From Allacma fusca (taxonomy: Eukaryota; Arthropoda; Collembola; Symphypleona; Sminthuridae): 64,000 bases of DNA. Every line of letters begins with the position of its first letter. Within the stretch, counting starts at the first letter, position 1. The DNA lies in the NCBI GenBank assembly GCA_947179485.1, contig OX359246.1, positions 44,681,632-44,745,631 of the forward strand. Direction: 5' to 3'. The position numbers and the translations under genes are program-made. The notes under the pieces are model-generated. The model had not been told where the DNA came from. It saw only the letters and a list, made by a program, of their open reading frames with translations, and made no database searches. Of the stretch, positions 11,554 to 23,244 are shown piece by piece.

Positions 11554-14008
11554 ATAATCGTGGTTGGACTCCAAGTTTGACTCCAAGTTAGATTCCAAGT
11601 TAGACTCCAAGTTAGACTCCAAGTTAGATTCCAAGTTAGACTCCAAGTTAGACTCCAAGTTAGACTCCAAATTAAACTACAAGTTACACTCCAAGTTAGA
11701 CTCCAAGTTAGACTCCAAATTTGAATCCAAGTTAGACTCCAGGTTAGACTCCAAATTTGAATCCAAGTTAGACTCCAGGTTAGACTCTACGTTTGACTCA
11801 GAGTTAGACTCCAAGTTAAACTCCACGTTTGACTCCAAGTTAGACTCCAAGTTAGACTCCAAGTTAGACTCCAAGTTAGACTCCAAGTTAGACTCCAAGT
11901 GAGACTCCAAGTTTGACTCCAAGTTAGACTCCAAGTTTGACTCGAAGTTAGATTCCAAGTTAGACTCCAAGTTAGACTCCAAGTTAGACTCCAAGTTAAA
12001 CTCCAAGTGAGACTCCTTGTTAGACTCCAAGTGAGACTCCAAGTTTGACTCCAAGTTTGACTCCAAGTTTGACTCGAAGTTAGGTTCCAAGTTAGACTCC
12101 AAGTTAGACTCCAAGTTAGACTCCAAGTTAAACTCTAAGTTAGACTCCAAGTTAGACTCCAAGTTAGACTCCAAGTTAGACTCCAAGTTAGACTCCAAGT
12201 TAGACTCCAAATTTGAATCCAAGTTAGACTCCAGGTTAGATTCCACGTTTGACTCCAAGTTAGACTCCTAGTTAGACTCCAAGTTAGACTCCAAGTTAGA
12301 CTCCAAGTTAGACTCCAAGTTAGACTCCAAATTTGAATCCAAGTTAGACTCCAGGTTAGACTCCAAGTTAGACCCCACGTTTGACTCCAAGTAAGACTCC
12401 AAGTTAGACTCCAAATGGGACTACAAGTTAGACTCCAAGTTAGACTCCAAGTTAGACTCCAAATTTGACTCCAAGTTAGTCTTCATGTTAAACTCCAAGT
12501 TAGACTCCAAGTTAGACTCGAAGTTAGACTCGAAATTGGACTCCAAGTTATACTCCAAGTTTGACTCCAAGTTAGACTCCACGTTTGACTCCAAGTTAGA
12601 CTCCAAGATAGACTCCAAGTTAGACTCCAAGTTAGACTCCAAGTTAGACTTCAAGTTCGGCTCCAGGTTAGACTCCAAGTTTGACTCCAAGTTCGGCTCC
12701 TGGTTAGACTCCAAGTTAGACTCGAAGTTAGTCTCGAACTTAGACTCGAAGTTAGACTCCAAGTAAGACTCGAAGTTAGACTCGAAGTTAGACTCCAAGT
12801 AAGACTCCAAGTTAGATTCCAAGTTACACTCCAAGTTAGACTCCAAATTAGACTCCACGTTTGACTCCAAGTTAGACTCCAGGTTAGACTCCACGTTTGA
12901 CTCCAAGTTAGACTCCAAGTTAGACTCCAAGTTAGACTCCAAGTTCGGCTCCAGGTTAGACTCTAAGTTACACTCGAAGTTAGACTCGAAGTTAGACACC
13001 AAGTAAGACTCCAAGTTAGACTCCAAGTTAGACTCCATGTTAGACTCCAAGTTAGACTCCAAGTTAGACTCCAAATAGACTCCAAGTTAGACTCCACGTT
13101 AGACTAGACGTTTGACTCCAAGTTGGACTCCAAGTTAGACTCCAAGTAAGTCTCCTAGTTAGACTCCAAGTTAGACTTCAAGTTTGAATCCAAGTTTGAC
13201 TCCAAGTTAGACTCCAAGTTATAATCGTGGTTGGACTCCAAGTTTGACTCCAAGTTAGATTCCAAGTTAGACTCCAAGTTAGACTCCAAGTTAGATTCCA
13301 AGTTAGACTCCAAGTTAGACTCCAAGTTAGACTCCAAATTAAACTACAAGTTACACTCCAAGTTAGACTCCAAGTTAGACTCCAAATTTGAATCCAAGTT
13401 AGACTCCAGGTTAGACTCCAAATTTGAATCCAAGTTAGACTCCAGGTTAGACTCTACGTTTGACTCAGAGTTAGACTCCAAGTTAAACTCCACGTTTGAC
13501 TCCAAGTTAGACTCCAAGTTAGACTCCAAGTTAGACTCCAAGTTAGACTCCAAGTTAGACTCCAAGTTAGACTCCAAGTGAGACTCCAAGTTTGACTCCA
13601 AGTTAGACTCCAAGTTTGACTCGAAGTTAGATTCCAAGTTAGACTCCAAGTTAGACTCCAAGTTAGACTCCAAGTTAAACTCTAAGTTAGACTCCAAGTT
13701 AGACTCCAAGTTAGACTCCAAGTTAGACTCCAAGTTAGACTCCAAGTTAGACTCCAAATTTGAATCCAAGTTAGACTCCAGGTTAGATTCCACGTTTGAC
13801 TCCAAGTTAGACTCCTAGTTAGACTCCACGTTTGACTCCAAGTTAAACTCCATGTTAGACTCCAAGTTAGACTCCAAGTTAGACTCCAAGTTAGACTCCA
13901 AATTTGAATCCAAGTTAGACTCCAGGTTAGACTCCAAGTTAGACCCCACGTTTGACTCCAAGTAAGACTCCAAGTTAGACTCCAAATGGGACTACAAGTT
14001 AGACTCCA
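10785..14008. repeat. 3.2-kb segmental pair, copy 1
   Basis: Markers here recur 3,322 bp downstream at the left and 3,346 bp downstream at the right. The offset changes by 24 bp just after CCTAG at about 12,267. The copy holds landmarks at 11,552 and 13,219 and one-base losses at 11,404 and 13,071. It includes a shortened domain II unit around 12,421-13,074. It ends where CCAAATGGGACTAC near 13,983 leads into a different continuation. It overlaps the 1,307-bp copy to its left, so this duplication was laid over existing structure. Confidence 0.82.
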
Positions 14009-14106
14009 CGTTAGACTCCACGTTTGACTCCAAGTTGGACTCCAAGTTAGACTCCAAGTAAGACTCCTAGTTAGACTCCAAGTTAGACTTCAAGTTTGAA
14101 TCCAAG

Positions 14107-17100
14107 TTAGACTCCAAATTAAACTCCATGTTAGACTCCATGTTAGACTCCAAGTTAGACTCCAAGTTAGACTCCTTGTTAGACTCCAAGTGAGACTCCA
14201 AGTTTGACTCCAAGTTAGACTCCAAGTTTGACTCGAAGTTAGATTCCAAGTTAGACTCCAAGTTAGACTCCAAGTTAGACTCCAAGTTAGACTCCATGTT
14301 AGACTCCAAGTTAGACTCCAAGTTAGACTCCAAGTTAGACTTCAAGTTCGGCTCCAGGTTAGACTCCAAGTTTGACTCCAAGTTCGGCTCCTGGTTAGAC
14401 TCCAAGTTAGACTCGAACTTAGACTCGAACTTAGACTCGAAGTTAGACTCCAAGTTAGACTCGAAGTTAGACTCGAAGTTAGACTCCAAGTAAGACTCCA
14501 AGTTAGATTCCAAGTTACACTCCAAGTTAGACTCCAAATTAGACTCCACGTTTGACTCCAAGTTAGACTCCAGGTTAGACTCCACGTTTGACTCCAAGTT
14601 AGACTCCAAGTTAGACTCCAAGTTAGACTCCAAGTTCGGCTCCAGGTTAGACTCTAAGTTAGACTCGAAGTTAGACTCGAAGTTAGACACCAAGTAAGAC
14701 TCCAAGTTAGACTCCAAGTTAGACTCCAAATAGACTCCAAGTTAGACTCCACGTTAGACTCCACGTTTGACTCCAAGTTGGACTCCAAGTTAGACTCCAA
14801 GTAAGACTCCTAGTTAGACTCCAAGTTAGACTTCAAGTTTGAATCCAAGTTTGACTCCAAGTTAGACTCCAAGTTATAATCGTGGTTGGACTCCAAGTTT
14901 GACTCCAAGTTAGATTCCAAGTTAGACTCCAAGTTAGACTCCAAGTTAGATTCCAAGTTAGACTCCAAGTTAGACTCCAAGTTAGACTCCAAATTAAACT
15001 ACAAGTTACACTCCAAGTTAGACTCCAAGTTAGACTCCAAATTTGAATCCAAGTTAGACTCCAGGTTAGACTCCAAATTTGAATCCAAGTTAGACTCCAG
15101 GTTAGACTCTACGTTTGACTCAGAGTTAGACTCCAAGTTAAACTCCACGTTTGACTCCAAGTTAGACTCCAAGTTAGACTCCAAGTTAGACTCCAAGTTA
15201 GACTCCAAGTTAGACTCCAAGTGAGACTCCAAGTTTGACTCCAAGTTAGACTCCAAGTTTGACTCGAAGTTAGATTCCAAGTTAGACTCCAAGTTAGACT
15301 CCAAGTTAGACTCCAAGTTAAACTCCAAGTGAGACTCCTTGTTAGACTCCAAGTGAGACTCCAAGTTTGACTCCAAGTTTGACTCCAAGTTTGACTCGAA
15401 GTTAGGTTCCAAGTTAGACTCCAAGTTAGACTCCAAGTTAGACTCCAAGTTAAACTCTAAGTTAGACTCCAAGTTAGACTCCAAGTTAGACTCCAAGTTA
15501 GACTCCAAGTTAGACTCCAAGTTAGACTCCAAATTTGAATCCAAGTTAGACTCCAGGTTAGATTCCACGTTTGACTCCAAGTTAGACTCCTAGTTAGACT
15601 CCACGTTTGACTCCAAGTTAAACTCCATGTTAGACTCCAAGTTAGACTCCAAGTTAGACTCCAAGTTAGACTCCAAATTTGAATCCAAGTTAGACTCCAG
15701 GTTAGACTCCAAGTTAGACCCCACGTTTGACTCCAAGTAAGACTCCAAGTTAGACTCCAAATGGGACTACAAGTTAGACTCCAAGTTAGACTCCAAGTTA
15801 GACTCCAAATTTGACTCCAAGTTAGTCTTCATGTTAAACTCCAAGTTAGACTCCAAGTTAGACTCGAAGTTAGACTCGAAATTGGACTCCAAGTTATACT
15901 CCAAGTTTGACTCCAAGTTAGACTCCACGTTTGACTCCAAGTTAGACTCCAAGATAGACTCCAAGTTAGACTCCAAGTTAGACTCCAAGTTAGACTTCAA
16001 GTTCGGCTCCAGGTTAGACTCCAAGTTTGACTCCAAGTTCGGCTCCTGGTTAGACTCCAAGTTAGACTCGAAGTTAGTCTCGAACTTAGACTCGAAGTTA
16101 GACTCCAAGTAAGACTCGAAGTTAGACTCGAAGTTAGACTCCAAGTAAGACTCCAAGTTAGATTCCAAGTTACACTCCAAGTTAGACTCCAAATTAGACT
16201 CCACGTTTGACTCCAAGTTAGACTCCAGGTTAGACTCCTCGTTTGACTCCAAGTTAGACTCCAAGTTAGACTCCAAGTTAGACTCCAAGTTCGGCTCCAG
16301 GTTAGACTCTAAGTTACACTCGAAGTTAGACTCGAAGTTAGACACCAAGTAAGACTCCAAGTTAGACTCCAAGTTAGACTCCATGTTAGACTCCAAGTTA
16401 GACTCCAAGTTAGACTCCAAATAGACTCCAAGTTAGACTCCACGTTAGACTAGACGTTTGACTCCAAGTTGGACTCCAAGTTAGACTCCAAGTAAGTCTC
16501 CTAGTTAGACTCCAAGTTAGACTTCAAGTTTGAATCCAAGTTTGACTCCAAGTTAGACTCCAAGTTATAATCGTGGTTGGACTCCAAGTTTGACTCCAAG
16601 TTAGATTCCAAGTTAGACTCCAAGTTAGACTCCAAGTTAGATTCCAAGTTAGACTCCAAGTTAGACTCCAAGTTAGACTCCAAATTAAACTACAAGTTAC
16701 ACTCCAAGTTAGACTCCAAGTTAGACTCCAAATTTGAATCCAAGTTAGACTCCAGGTTAGACTCCAAATTTGAATCCAAGTTAGACTCCAGGTTAGACTC
16801 TACGTTTGACTCAGAGTTAGACTCCAAGTTAAACTCCACGTTTGACTCCAAGTTAGACTCCAAGTTAGACTCCAAGTTAGACTCCAAGTTAGACTCCAAG
16901 TTAGACTCCAAGTTAGACTCCAAGTGAGACTCCAAGTTTGACTCCAAGTTAGACTCCAAGTTTGACTCGAAGTTAGATTCCAAGTTAGACTCCAAGTTAG
17001 ACTCCAAGTTAGACTCCAAGTTAAACTCTAAGTTAGACTCCAAGTTAGACTCCAAGTTAGACTCCAAGTTAGACTCCAAGTTAGACTCCAAGTTAGACTC

Positions 17101-17354
17101 CAAATTTGAATCCAAGTTAGACTCCAGGTTAGATTCCACGTTTGACTCCAAGTTAGACTCCTAGTTAGACTCCACGTTTGACTCCAAGTTAAACTCCATG
17201 TTAGACTCCAAGTTAGACTCCAAGTTAGACTCCAAGTTAGACTCCAAATTTGAATCCAAGTTAGACTCCAGGTTAGACTCCAAGTTAGACCCCACGTTTG
17301 ACTCCAAGTAAGACTCCAAGTTAGACTCCAAATGGGACTACAAGTTAGACTCCA
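14107..17354. repeat. 3.2-kb segmental pair, copy 2
   Basis: Copy of 10,785-14,008 with landmarks at 14,874 and 16,565 and losses at 14,726 and 16,417. It carries 24 bp more than copy 1 after the CCTAG at about 15,589. A private substitution, GACTCCTCG at about 16,236, stands for GACTCCACG. Between the copies (14,009-14,106) is a short piece like the sequence that usually precedes a landmark, ending in CTTCAAGTTTGAATCC. Confidence 0.82.
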
Positions 17355-17740
17355 AGTTAGACTCCAAGTTAGACTCCAAATTTGACTCCAAGTTAGTCTT
17401 CATGTTAAACTCCAAGTTAGACTCCAAGTTAGACTCGAAGTTAGACTCGAAATTGGACTCCAAGTTATACTCCAAGTTTGACTCCAAGTTAGACTCCACG
17501 TTTGACTCCAAATTAGACTCCAAGTTAGACTCCAAGTTAGACTCCAAGATAGACTCCAAGTTGGACTCCACGTTAGACCCCAAGTTAGACTCCAAGTTAG
17601 ACTCCAAGTTAGACTCCAAGTTAGACTCCAAGTTAGACTCCAAATTAAACTCCATGTTAGACTCCATGTTAGACTCCAAGTTAGACTCCAAGTTAGACTC
17701 CTTGTTAGACTCCAAGTGAGACTCCAAGTTTGACTCCAAA
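17355..17740. repeat. Linking domain II segment
   Basis: Monomers of the domain II type with GTCTTCATG at about 17,397, AGACCCC near 17,575 and GACTCCTTG near 17,697, leading into the 2,028-bp pair. No other feature is seen. Confidence 0.75.
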
Positions 17741-19768
17741 TTTGAATCCAAGTTAGACTCCAGGTTAGACTCCAAATTTGAATCCAAGTTAGACTCCAGG
17801 TTAGACTCTACGTTTGACTCAGAGTTAGACTCCAAGTTAAACTCCACGTTTGACTCCAAGTTAGACTCCAAGTTAGACTCCAAGTTAGACTCCAAGTTAG
17901 ACTCCAAGTTAGACTCCAAGTGAGACTCCAAGTTTGACTCCAAGTTAGACTCCAAGTTTGACTCGAAGTTAGATTCCAAGTTAGACTCCAAGTTAGACTC
18001 CAAGTTAGACTCCAAGTTAAACTCCAAGTTAGACTCCTTGTTAGACTCCAAGTGAGACTCCAAGTTTGACTCCAAGTTTGACTCCAAGTTTGACTCGAAG
18101 TTAGGTTCCAAGTTAGACTCCAAGTTAGACTCCAAGTTAGACTCCAAGTTAAACTCTAAGTTAGACTCCAAGTTAGACTCCAAGTTAGACTCCAAGTTAG
18201 ACTCCAAGTTAGACTCCAAATTAGACTCCAAATTTGAATCCAAGTTAGACTCCAGGTTAGATTCCACGTTTGACTCCAAGTTAGACTCCTAGTTAGACTC
18301 CACGTTTGACTCCAAGTTAAACTCCATGTTAGACTCCAAGTTAGACTCCAAGTTAGACTCCAAGTTAGACTCCAAGTTAGACTCCAAGTTAGACTCCACG
18401 TTTGACTCCAAGTTGGACTCCAAGTTAGACTCCAAGTTAGACTCCTAGTTAGACTCCAAGTTAGACTCCAAGTTAGACTCCAATTTAGACTCCACGTTTG
18501 ACTCCAAGTTGGACTCCACGTTAGACTCCAAGTTAGACTCCTAGTTAGACTCCAAGTTAGACTTCAAGTTTGACTCCAAATTAAACTACAAGTTACACTC
18601 CAAGTTCGGCTCCAAGTTAGACTCCAAATTTGAATCCAAGTTAGACTCCAGGTTAGACTCCACGTTTGACTCCAAGTTAGACTCCAAGTTAGACTCCACG
18701 TTTGACTCCAAGTTAGACTCCAAGTTAGACTCCAAGTTAGACTCCAAGATAGACTCCAAGTTAGACTCCAAGTTAGACTCCAAATTTGACTCTAAGTTAG
18801 ACTCCATGTTAAACTTCAAGTTAGACTCCAAGTTAGACTCCAAATTTGACTCCAAGTTTGACTCCAAGTTAGACTCCACGTTTAACTCCAAGTTAGACTC
18901 CAGGTTAGACTCCAAGTTAGACTCCAAATTTGAATCCAAGTTAGACTCCAGGTTAGACTCCAAGTTAGACCCCACGTTTGACTCCAAGTAAGACTCCAAG
19001 TTAGACTCCAAATGGGACTACAAGTTAGACTCCAAGTTAGACTCCAAGTTAGACTCCAAATTTGACTCCAAGTTAGTCTTCATGTTAAACTCCAAGTTAG
19101 ACTCCAAGTTAGACTCGAAGTTAGACTCGAAATTGGACTCCAAGTTATACTCCAAGTTTGACTCCAAGTTAGACTCCACGTTTGACTCCAAGTTAGACTC
19201 CAAGTTAGACTCCAAGTTAGACTCCAAGATAGACTCCAAGTTGGACTCCACGTTAGACCCCAAGTTAGACTCCAAGTTAGACTCCAAGTTAGACTCCAAG
19301 TTAGACTCCAAGTTAGACTCCAAATTAAACTCCATGTTAGACTCCATGTTAGACTCCAAGTTAGACTCCAAAAAAAACTCCAAGTTAGACTCTAAGTTAG
19401 ACTCCACGTTTGACTCCAAGTTTGACTCCAAGTTAGACTCCAAAATTGACTCCAAGATAGACTCGAAGTAAGACTCCAAGTTACACTCCAAGTTTGACTC
19501 CAAGTTAGTCTTCATGTTAAACTCCAAGTTTGACTCCAAGTTTGAATCCAAGTTAGACTCCAGGTCAGACTCCACGTTTGACTTCAAGTTAGACTCCAAG
19601 TTAGACTCCACGTTTGACTCCAAGTTTGACTCCAAGTTAGACTCCAAGATAGACTCCACGTTTGACTCCAAGTTAGACTCCAGGTTAGACTCCACGTTTG
19701 ACTCCAAGTTAGACTCCAAGTTAGACTCCAAGTTTGACTCCAAGTTAGACTCCAAGATAGACTCCACG
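17741..19768. repeat. 2,028-bp tandem pair, copy 1
   Basis: All variants recur exactly 2,028 bp (169 monomers) downstream, including GTCTTCATG at 19,077, an eight-A tract at 19,370-19,377 and the CCTAG motifs. The copy starts in a TGACTCCAAATTTGAATCC context. Its end at about 19,769 shows a fused monomer, CCACGTTTGAATCC, half from one variant and half from another. This marks the junction created by the duplication. Confidence 0.88.
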
Positions 19769-21796
19769 TTTGAATCCAAGTTAGACTCCAGGTTAGACTC
19801 CAAATTTGAATCCAAGTTAGACTCCAGGTTAGACTCTACGTTTGACTCAGAGTTAGACTCCAAGTTAAACTCCACGTTTGACTCCAAGTTAGACTCCAAG
19901 TTAGACTCCAAGTTAGACTCCAAGTTAGACTCCAAGTTAGACTCCAAGTGAGACTCCAAGTTTGACTCCAAGTTAGACTCCAAGTTTGACTCGAAGTTAG
20001 ATTCCAAGTTAGACTCCAAGTTAGACTCCAAGTTAGACTCCAAGTTAAACTCCAAGTTAGACTCCTTGTTAGACTCCAAGTGAGACTCCAAGTTTGACTC
20101 CAAGTTTGACTCCAAGTTTGACTCGAAGTTAGGTTCCAAGTTAGACTCCAAGTTAGACTCCAAGTTAGACTCCAAGTTAAACTCTAAGTTAGACTCCAAG
20201 TTAGACTCCAAGTTAGACTCCAAGTTAGACTCCAAGTTAGACTCCAAATTAGACTCCAAATTTGAATCCAAGTTAGACTCCAGGTTAGATTCCACGTTTG
20301 ACTCCAAGTTAGACTCCTAGTTAGACTCCACGTTTGACTCCAAGTTAAACTCCATGTTAGACTCCAAGTTAGACTCCAAGTTAGACTCCAAGTTAGACTC
20401 CAAGTTAGACTCCAAGTTAGACTCCACGTTTGACTCCAAGTTGGACTCCAAGTTAGACTCCAAGTTAGACTCCTAGTTAGACTCCAAGTTAGACTCCAAG
20501 TTAGACTCCAATTTAGACTCCACGTTTGACTCCAAGTTGGACTCCACGTTAGACTCCAAGTTAGACTCCTAGTTAGACTCCAAGTTAGACTTCAAGTTTG
20601 ACTCCAAATTAAACTACAAGTTACACTCCAAGTTCGGCTCCAAGTTAGACTCCAAATTTGAATCCAAGTTAGACTCCAGGTTAGACTCCACGTTTGACTC
20701 CAAGTTAGACTCCAAGTTAGACTCCACGTTTGACTCCAAGTTAGACTCCAAGTTAGACTCCAAGTTAGACTCCAAGATAGACTCCAAGTTAGACTCCAAG
20801 TTAGACTCCAAATTTGACTCTAAGTTAGACTCCATGTTAAACTTCAAGTTAGACTCCAAGTTAGACTCCAAATTTGACTCCAAGTTTGACTCCAAGTTAG
20901 ACTCCACGTTTAACTCCAAGTTAGACTCCAGGTTAGACTCCAAGTTAGACTCCAAATTTGAATCCAAGTTAGACTCCAGGTTAGACTCCAAGTTAGACCC
21001 CACGTTTGACTCCAAGTAAGACTCCAAGTTAGACTCCAAATGGGACTACAAGTTAGACTCCAAGTTAGACTCCAAGTTAGACTCCAAATTTGACTCCAAG
21101 TTAGTCTTCATGTTAAACTCCAAGTTAGACTCCAAGTTAGACTCGAAGTTAGACTCGAAATTGGACTCCAAGTTATACTCCAAGTTTGACTCCAAGTTAG
21201 ACTCCACGTTTGACTCCAAGTTAGACTCCAAGTTAGACTCCAAGTTAGACTCCAAGATAGACTCCAAGTTGGACTCCACGTTAGACCCCAAGTTAGACTC
21301 CAAGTTAGACTCCAAGTTAGACTCCAAGTTAGACTCCAAGTTAGACTCCAAATTAAACTCCATGTTAGACTCCATGTTAGACTCCAAGTTAGACTCCAAA
21401 AAAAACTCCAAGTTAGACTCTAAGTTAGACTCCACGTTTGACTCCAAGTTTGACTCCAAGTTAGACTCCAAAATTGACTCCAAGATAGACTCGAAGTAAG
21501 ACTCCAAGTTACACTCCAAGTTTGACTCCAAGTTAGTCTTCATGTTAAACTCCAAGTTTGACTCCAAGTTTGAATCCAAGTTAGACTCCAGGTCAGACTC
21601 CACGTTTGACTTCAAGTTAGACTCCAAGTTAGACTCCACGTTTGACTCCAAGTTTGACTCCAAGTTAGACTCCAAGATAGACTCCACGTTTGACTCCAAG
21701 TTAGACTCCAGGTTAGACTCCACGTTTGACTCCAAGTTAGACTCCAAGTTAGACTCCAAGTTTGACTCCAAGTTAGACTCCAAGATAGACTCCACG
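19769..21796. repeat. 2,028-bp tandem pair, copy 2
   Basis: Copy of 17,741-19,768, with the eight-A tract at 21,398-21,405 and GTCTTCATG at about 21,105 and 21,537. At the right end the sequence reads CCACGTTTGACTCC where the inner junction reads CCACGTTTGAATCC, which gives the direction of the fusion. No 16-nt landmark is present in either copy; the gap in landmarks runs from 16,565 to 23,212. Confidence 0.88.
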
Positions 21797-23244
21797 TTTG
21801 ACTCCAAGTTAGACTCCAGGTTAGACTCCACGTTTGACTCCAAGTTAGACTCCAAGTTAGACTCCACGTTTGACTCCAAGTTAGACTCCAAGTTAGACTC
21901 CAAGTTAGACTCCAAGATAGACTCCAAGTTAGACAGAAGTTAGACTCCAAGTTAGACTCCAAGTTAGACTCCAAATTTGACTCCAAGTTAGACTCCATGT
22001 TAAACTTCAAGTTAAACTCCAAGTTAGACTCCAAGTTTGACTCCAAGTTTGACTCCAAGTTAGACTCCAAATTTGACTCCAAGTTAGTCTTCATGTTAAA
22101 CTCCAAGTTAGACTCCAAGTTAGACTCGAAGTTAGACTCGAAATTGGACTCCAAGTTATACTCCAAGTTTGACTCCAAGTTAGACTCCAGGTTAGACTAA
22201 ACGTTTGACTCCAAGTTAGACTCCAAGTTAGACTCCACGTTTGACTCCAAGTTTGACTCCAAGTTAGACTCCAAGATAGACTCCAAGTTAGACTCCAAGT
22301 TAGACTCCAAGTTAGACTTCAAATTTGACTCCAAGTTAGATTCCATGTTAAACTTCAAGTTAAACTCCAAGTTAGACTCCAAGTTAGACTCGAAGTTAGA
22401 CTCGAAGTTAGACTCGAAGTTAGACTCGAAGTTAGACTCGAAGTTCGATTCCAAGTTAGACTCCACGTTTGACTCCAAGTTAGACTCCAAGTTAGACTCC
22501 AAGTTAGACTCCAAGTTAGACTCCACGTTTGACTCCAAGTTGGACTCCAAGTTCGGCTCCAAGTTAGACTCCAAATTTGAATCCAAGTTAGACTCCAGGT
22601 TAGACTCCACGTTTGACTCCAAGTTAGACTCCAAGTTAGACTCCACGTTTGACTCCAAGTTAGACTCCAAGTTAGACTCCAAGTTAGACTCCAAGATAGA
22701 CTCCAAGTTAGACTCCAAGTTAGACTCCAAGTTAGACTCCAAGTTAGACTCCAAATTTGACTCCAAGTTAGACTCCATGTTAAACTTCAAGTTAGACTCC
22801 AAGTTAGACTCCAAATTTGACTCCAAGTTTGACTCCAAGTTAGACTCCACGTTTAACTCCAAGTTAGACTCCAGGTTAGACTCCAAGTTAGACTCCAAAT
22901 TTGAATCCAAGTTAGACTCCAGGTTAGACTCCAAGTTAGACCCCACGTTTGACTCCAAGTAAGACTCCAAGTTAGACTCCAAATGGGACTACAAGTTAGA
23001 CTCCAAGTTAGACTCCAAGTTAGACTCCAAATTTGACTCCAAGTTAGTCTTCATGTTAAACTCGAAGTTAGACTCCAAGTTAGACTCCAAGTTAGACTCC
23101 AAGTTAGACTCCACGTTTGACTCCAAGTTGGACTCCAAGTTAGACTCCAAGTTAGACTCCAAGTTAGACTTCAAGTTTGACTCCAAGTTTGACTCCAAGT
23201 TAGACTCCAAGTTATAATCGTGGTTGGACTCCAAGTTTGACTCC
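21797..23244. repeat. Mosaic segment with an unusual one-base loss
   Basis: Varied monomers with no long duplicate that I can see. It has a private junction, TTAGACAGAAGTTAG, near 21,930 that loses one base. It also has TTAGACTAAACG near 22,196, a run of TCGAAG monomers near 22,390, CCAAATGGGACTAC near 22,980 and the landmark at 23,212. It marks the change from the TGACTCA-bearing left part to the units further right. Confidence 0.75.
22388..22445. repeat. Five consecutive TCGAAG monomers
   Basis: ACTCGAAG occurs five times at exact 12-bp steps and is followed by TTCGATTCC. Elsewhere this variant usually comes singly or in pairs. The run is best explained as local amplification of one variant monomer, a small-scale event beside the kilobase ones. 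Confidence 0.9.

Larger units (their letters stand above)
1848..16049 (+). repeat. Paired CGGCTCC monomers, left part only
   Basis: AAGTTCGGCTCCAGG is followed about 36 bp later by AAGTTCGGCTCCTGG. The first pair is at 1,848-1,898 and the last at about 15,999-16,049, ten pairs in all. Each pair is followed within about 170-430 bp by a CCAAATAG one-base loss. Single CGGCTCC monomers occur elsewhere, but the pair does not occur right of 16.1 kb. Confidence 0.85.
2026..16424 (+). other. CCAAATAG one-base loss, ten copies
   Basis: CCAAATAGACTCC stands where CCAAATTAGACTCC would keep the 12-bp register. Starts: 2026, 3297, 4760, 6055, 8622, 10097, 11404, 13071, 14726, 16417. One origin followed by ten-fold copying within HOR units is the simplest reading, since context and linkage to the CGGCTCC pair are shared. 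Two other register losses are single: near 21,934 (GACAGAAG) and at 27,791 (CCAGATAG). Confidence 0.9.
365..19849 (+). repeat. TGACTCA-containing variant, left part only
   Basis: TCTACGTTTGACTCAGAG gives a perfect TGACTCA at, for example, 365-371, 833-839, 1589-1595, 2416-2422 and 2884-2890, and last at 19,843-19,849. TGACTCA is the AP-1 / GCN4 consensus. The common monomer TTTGACTCC has six of the seven bases, so one substitution makes the site. Binding is not shown by the sequence. Confidence 0.85.
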
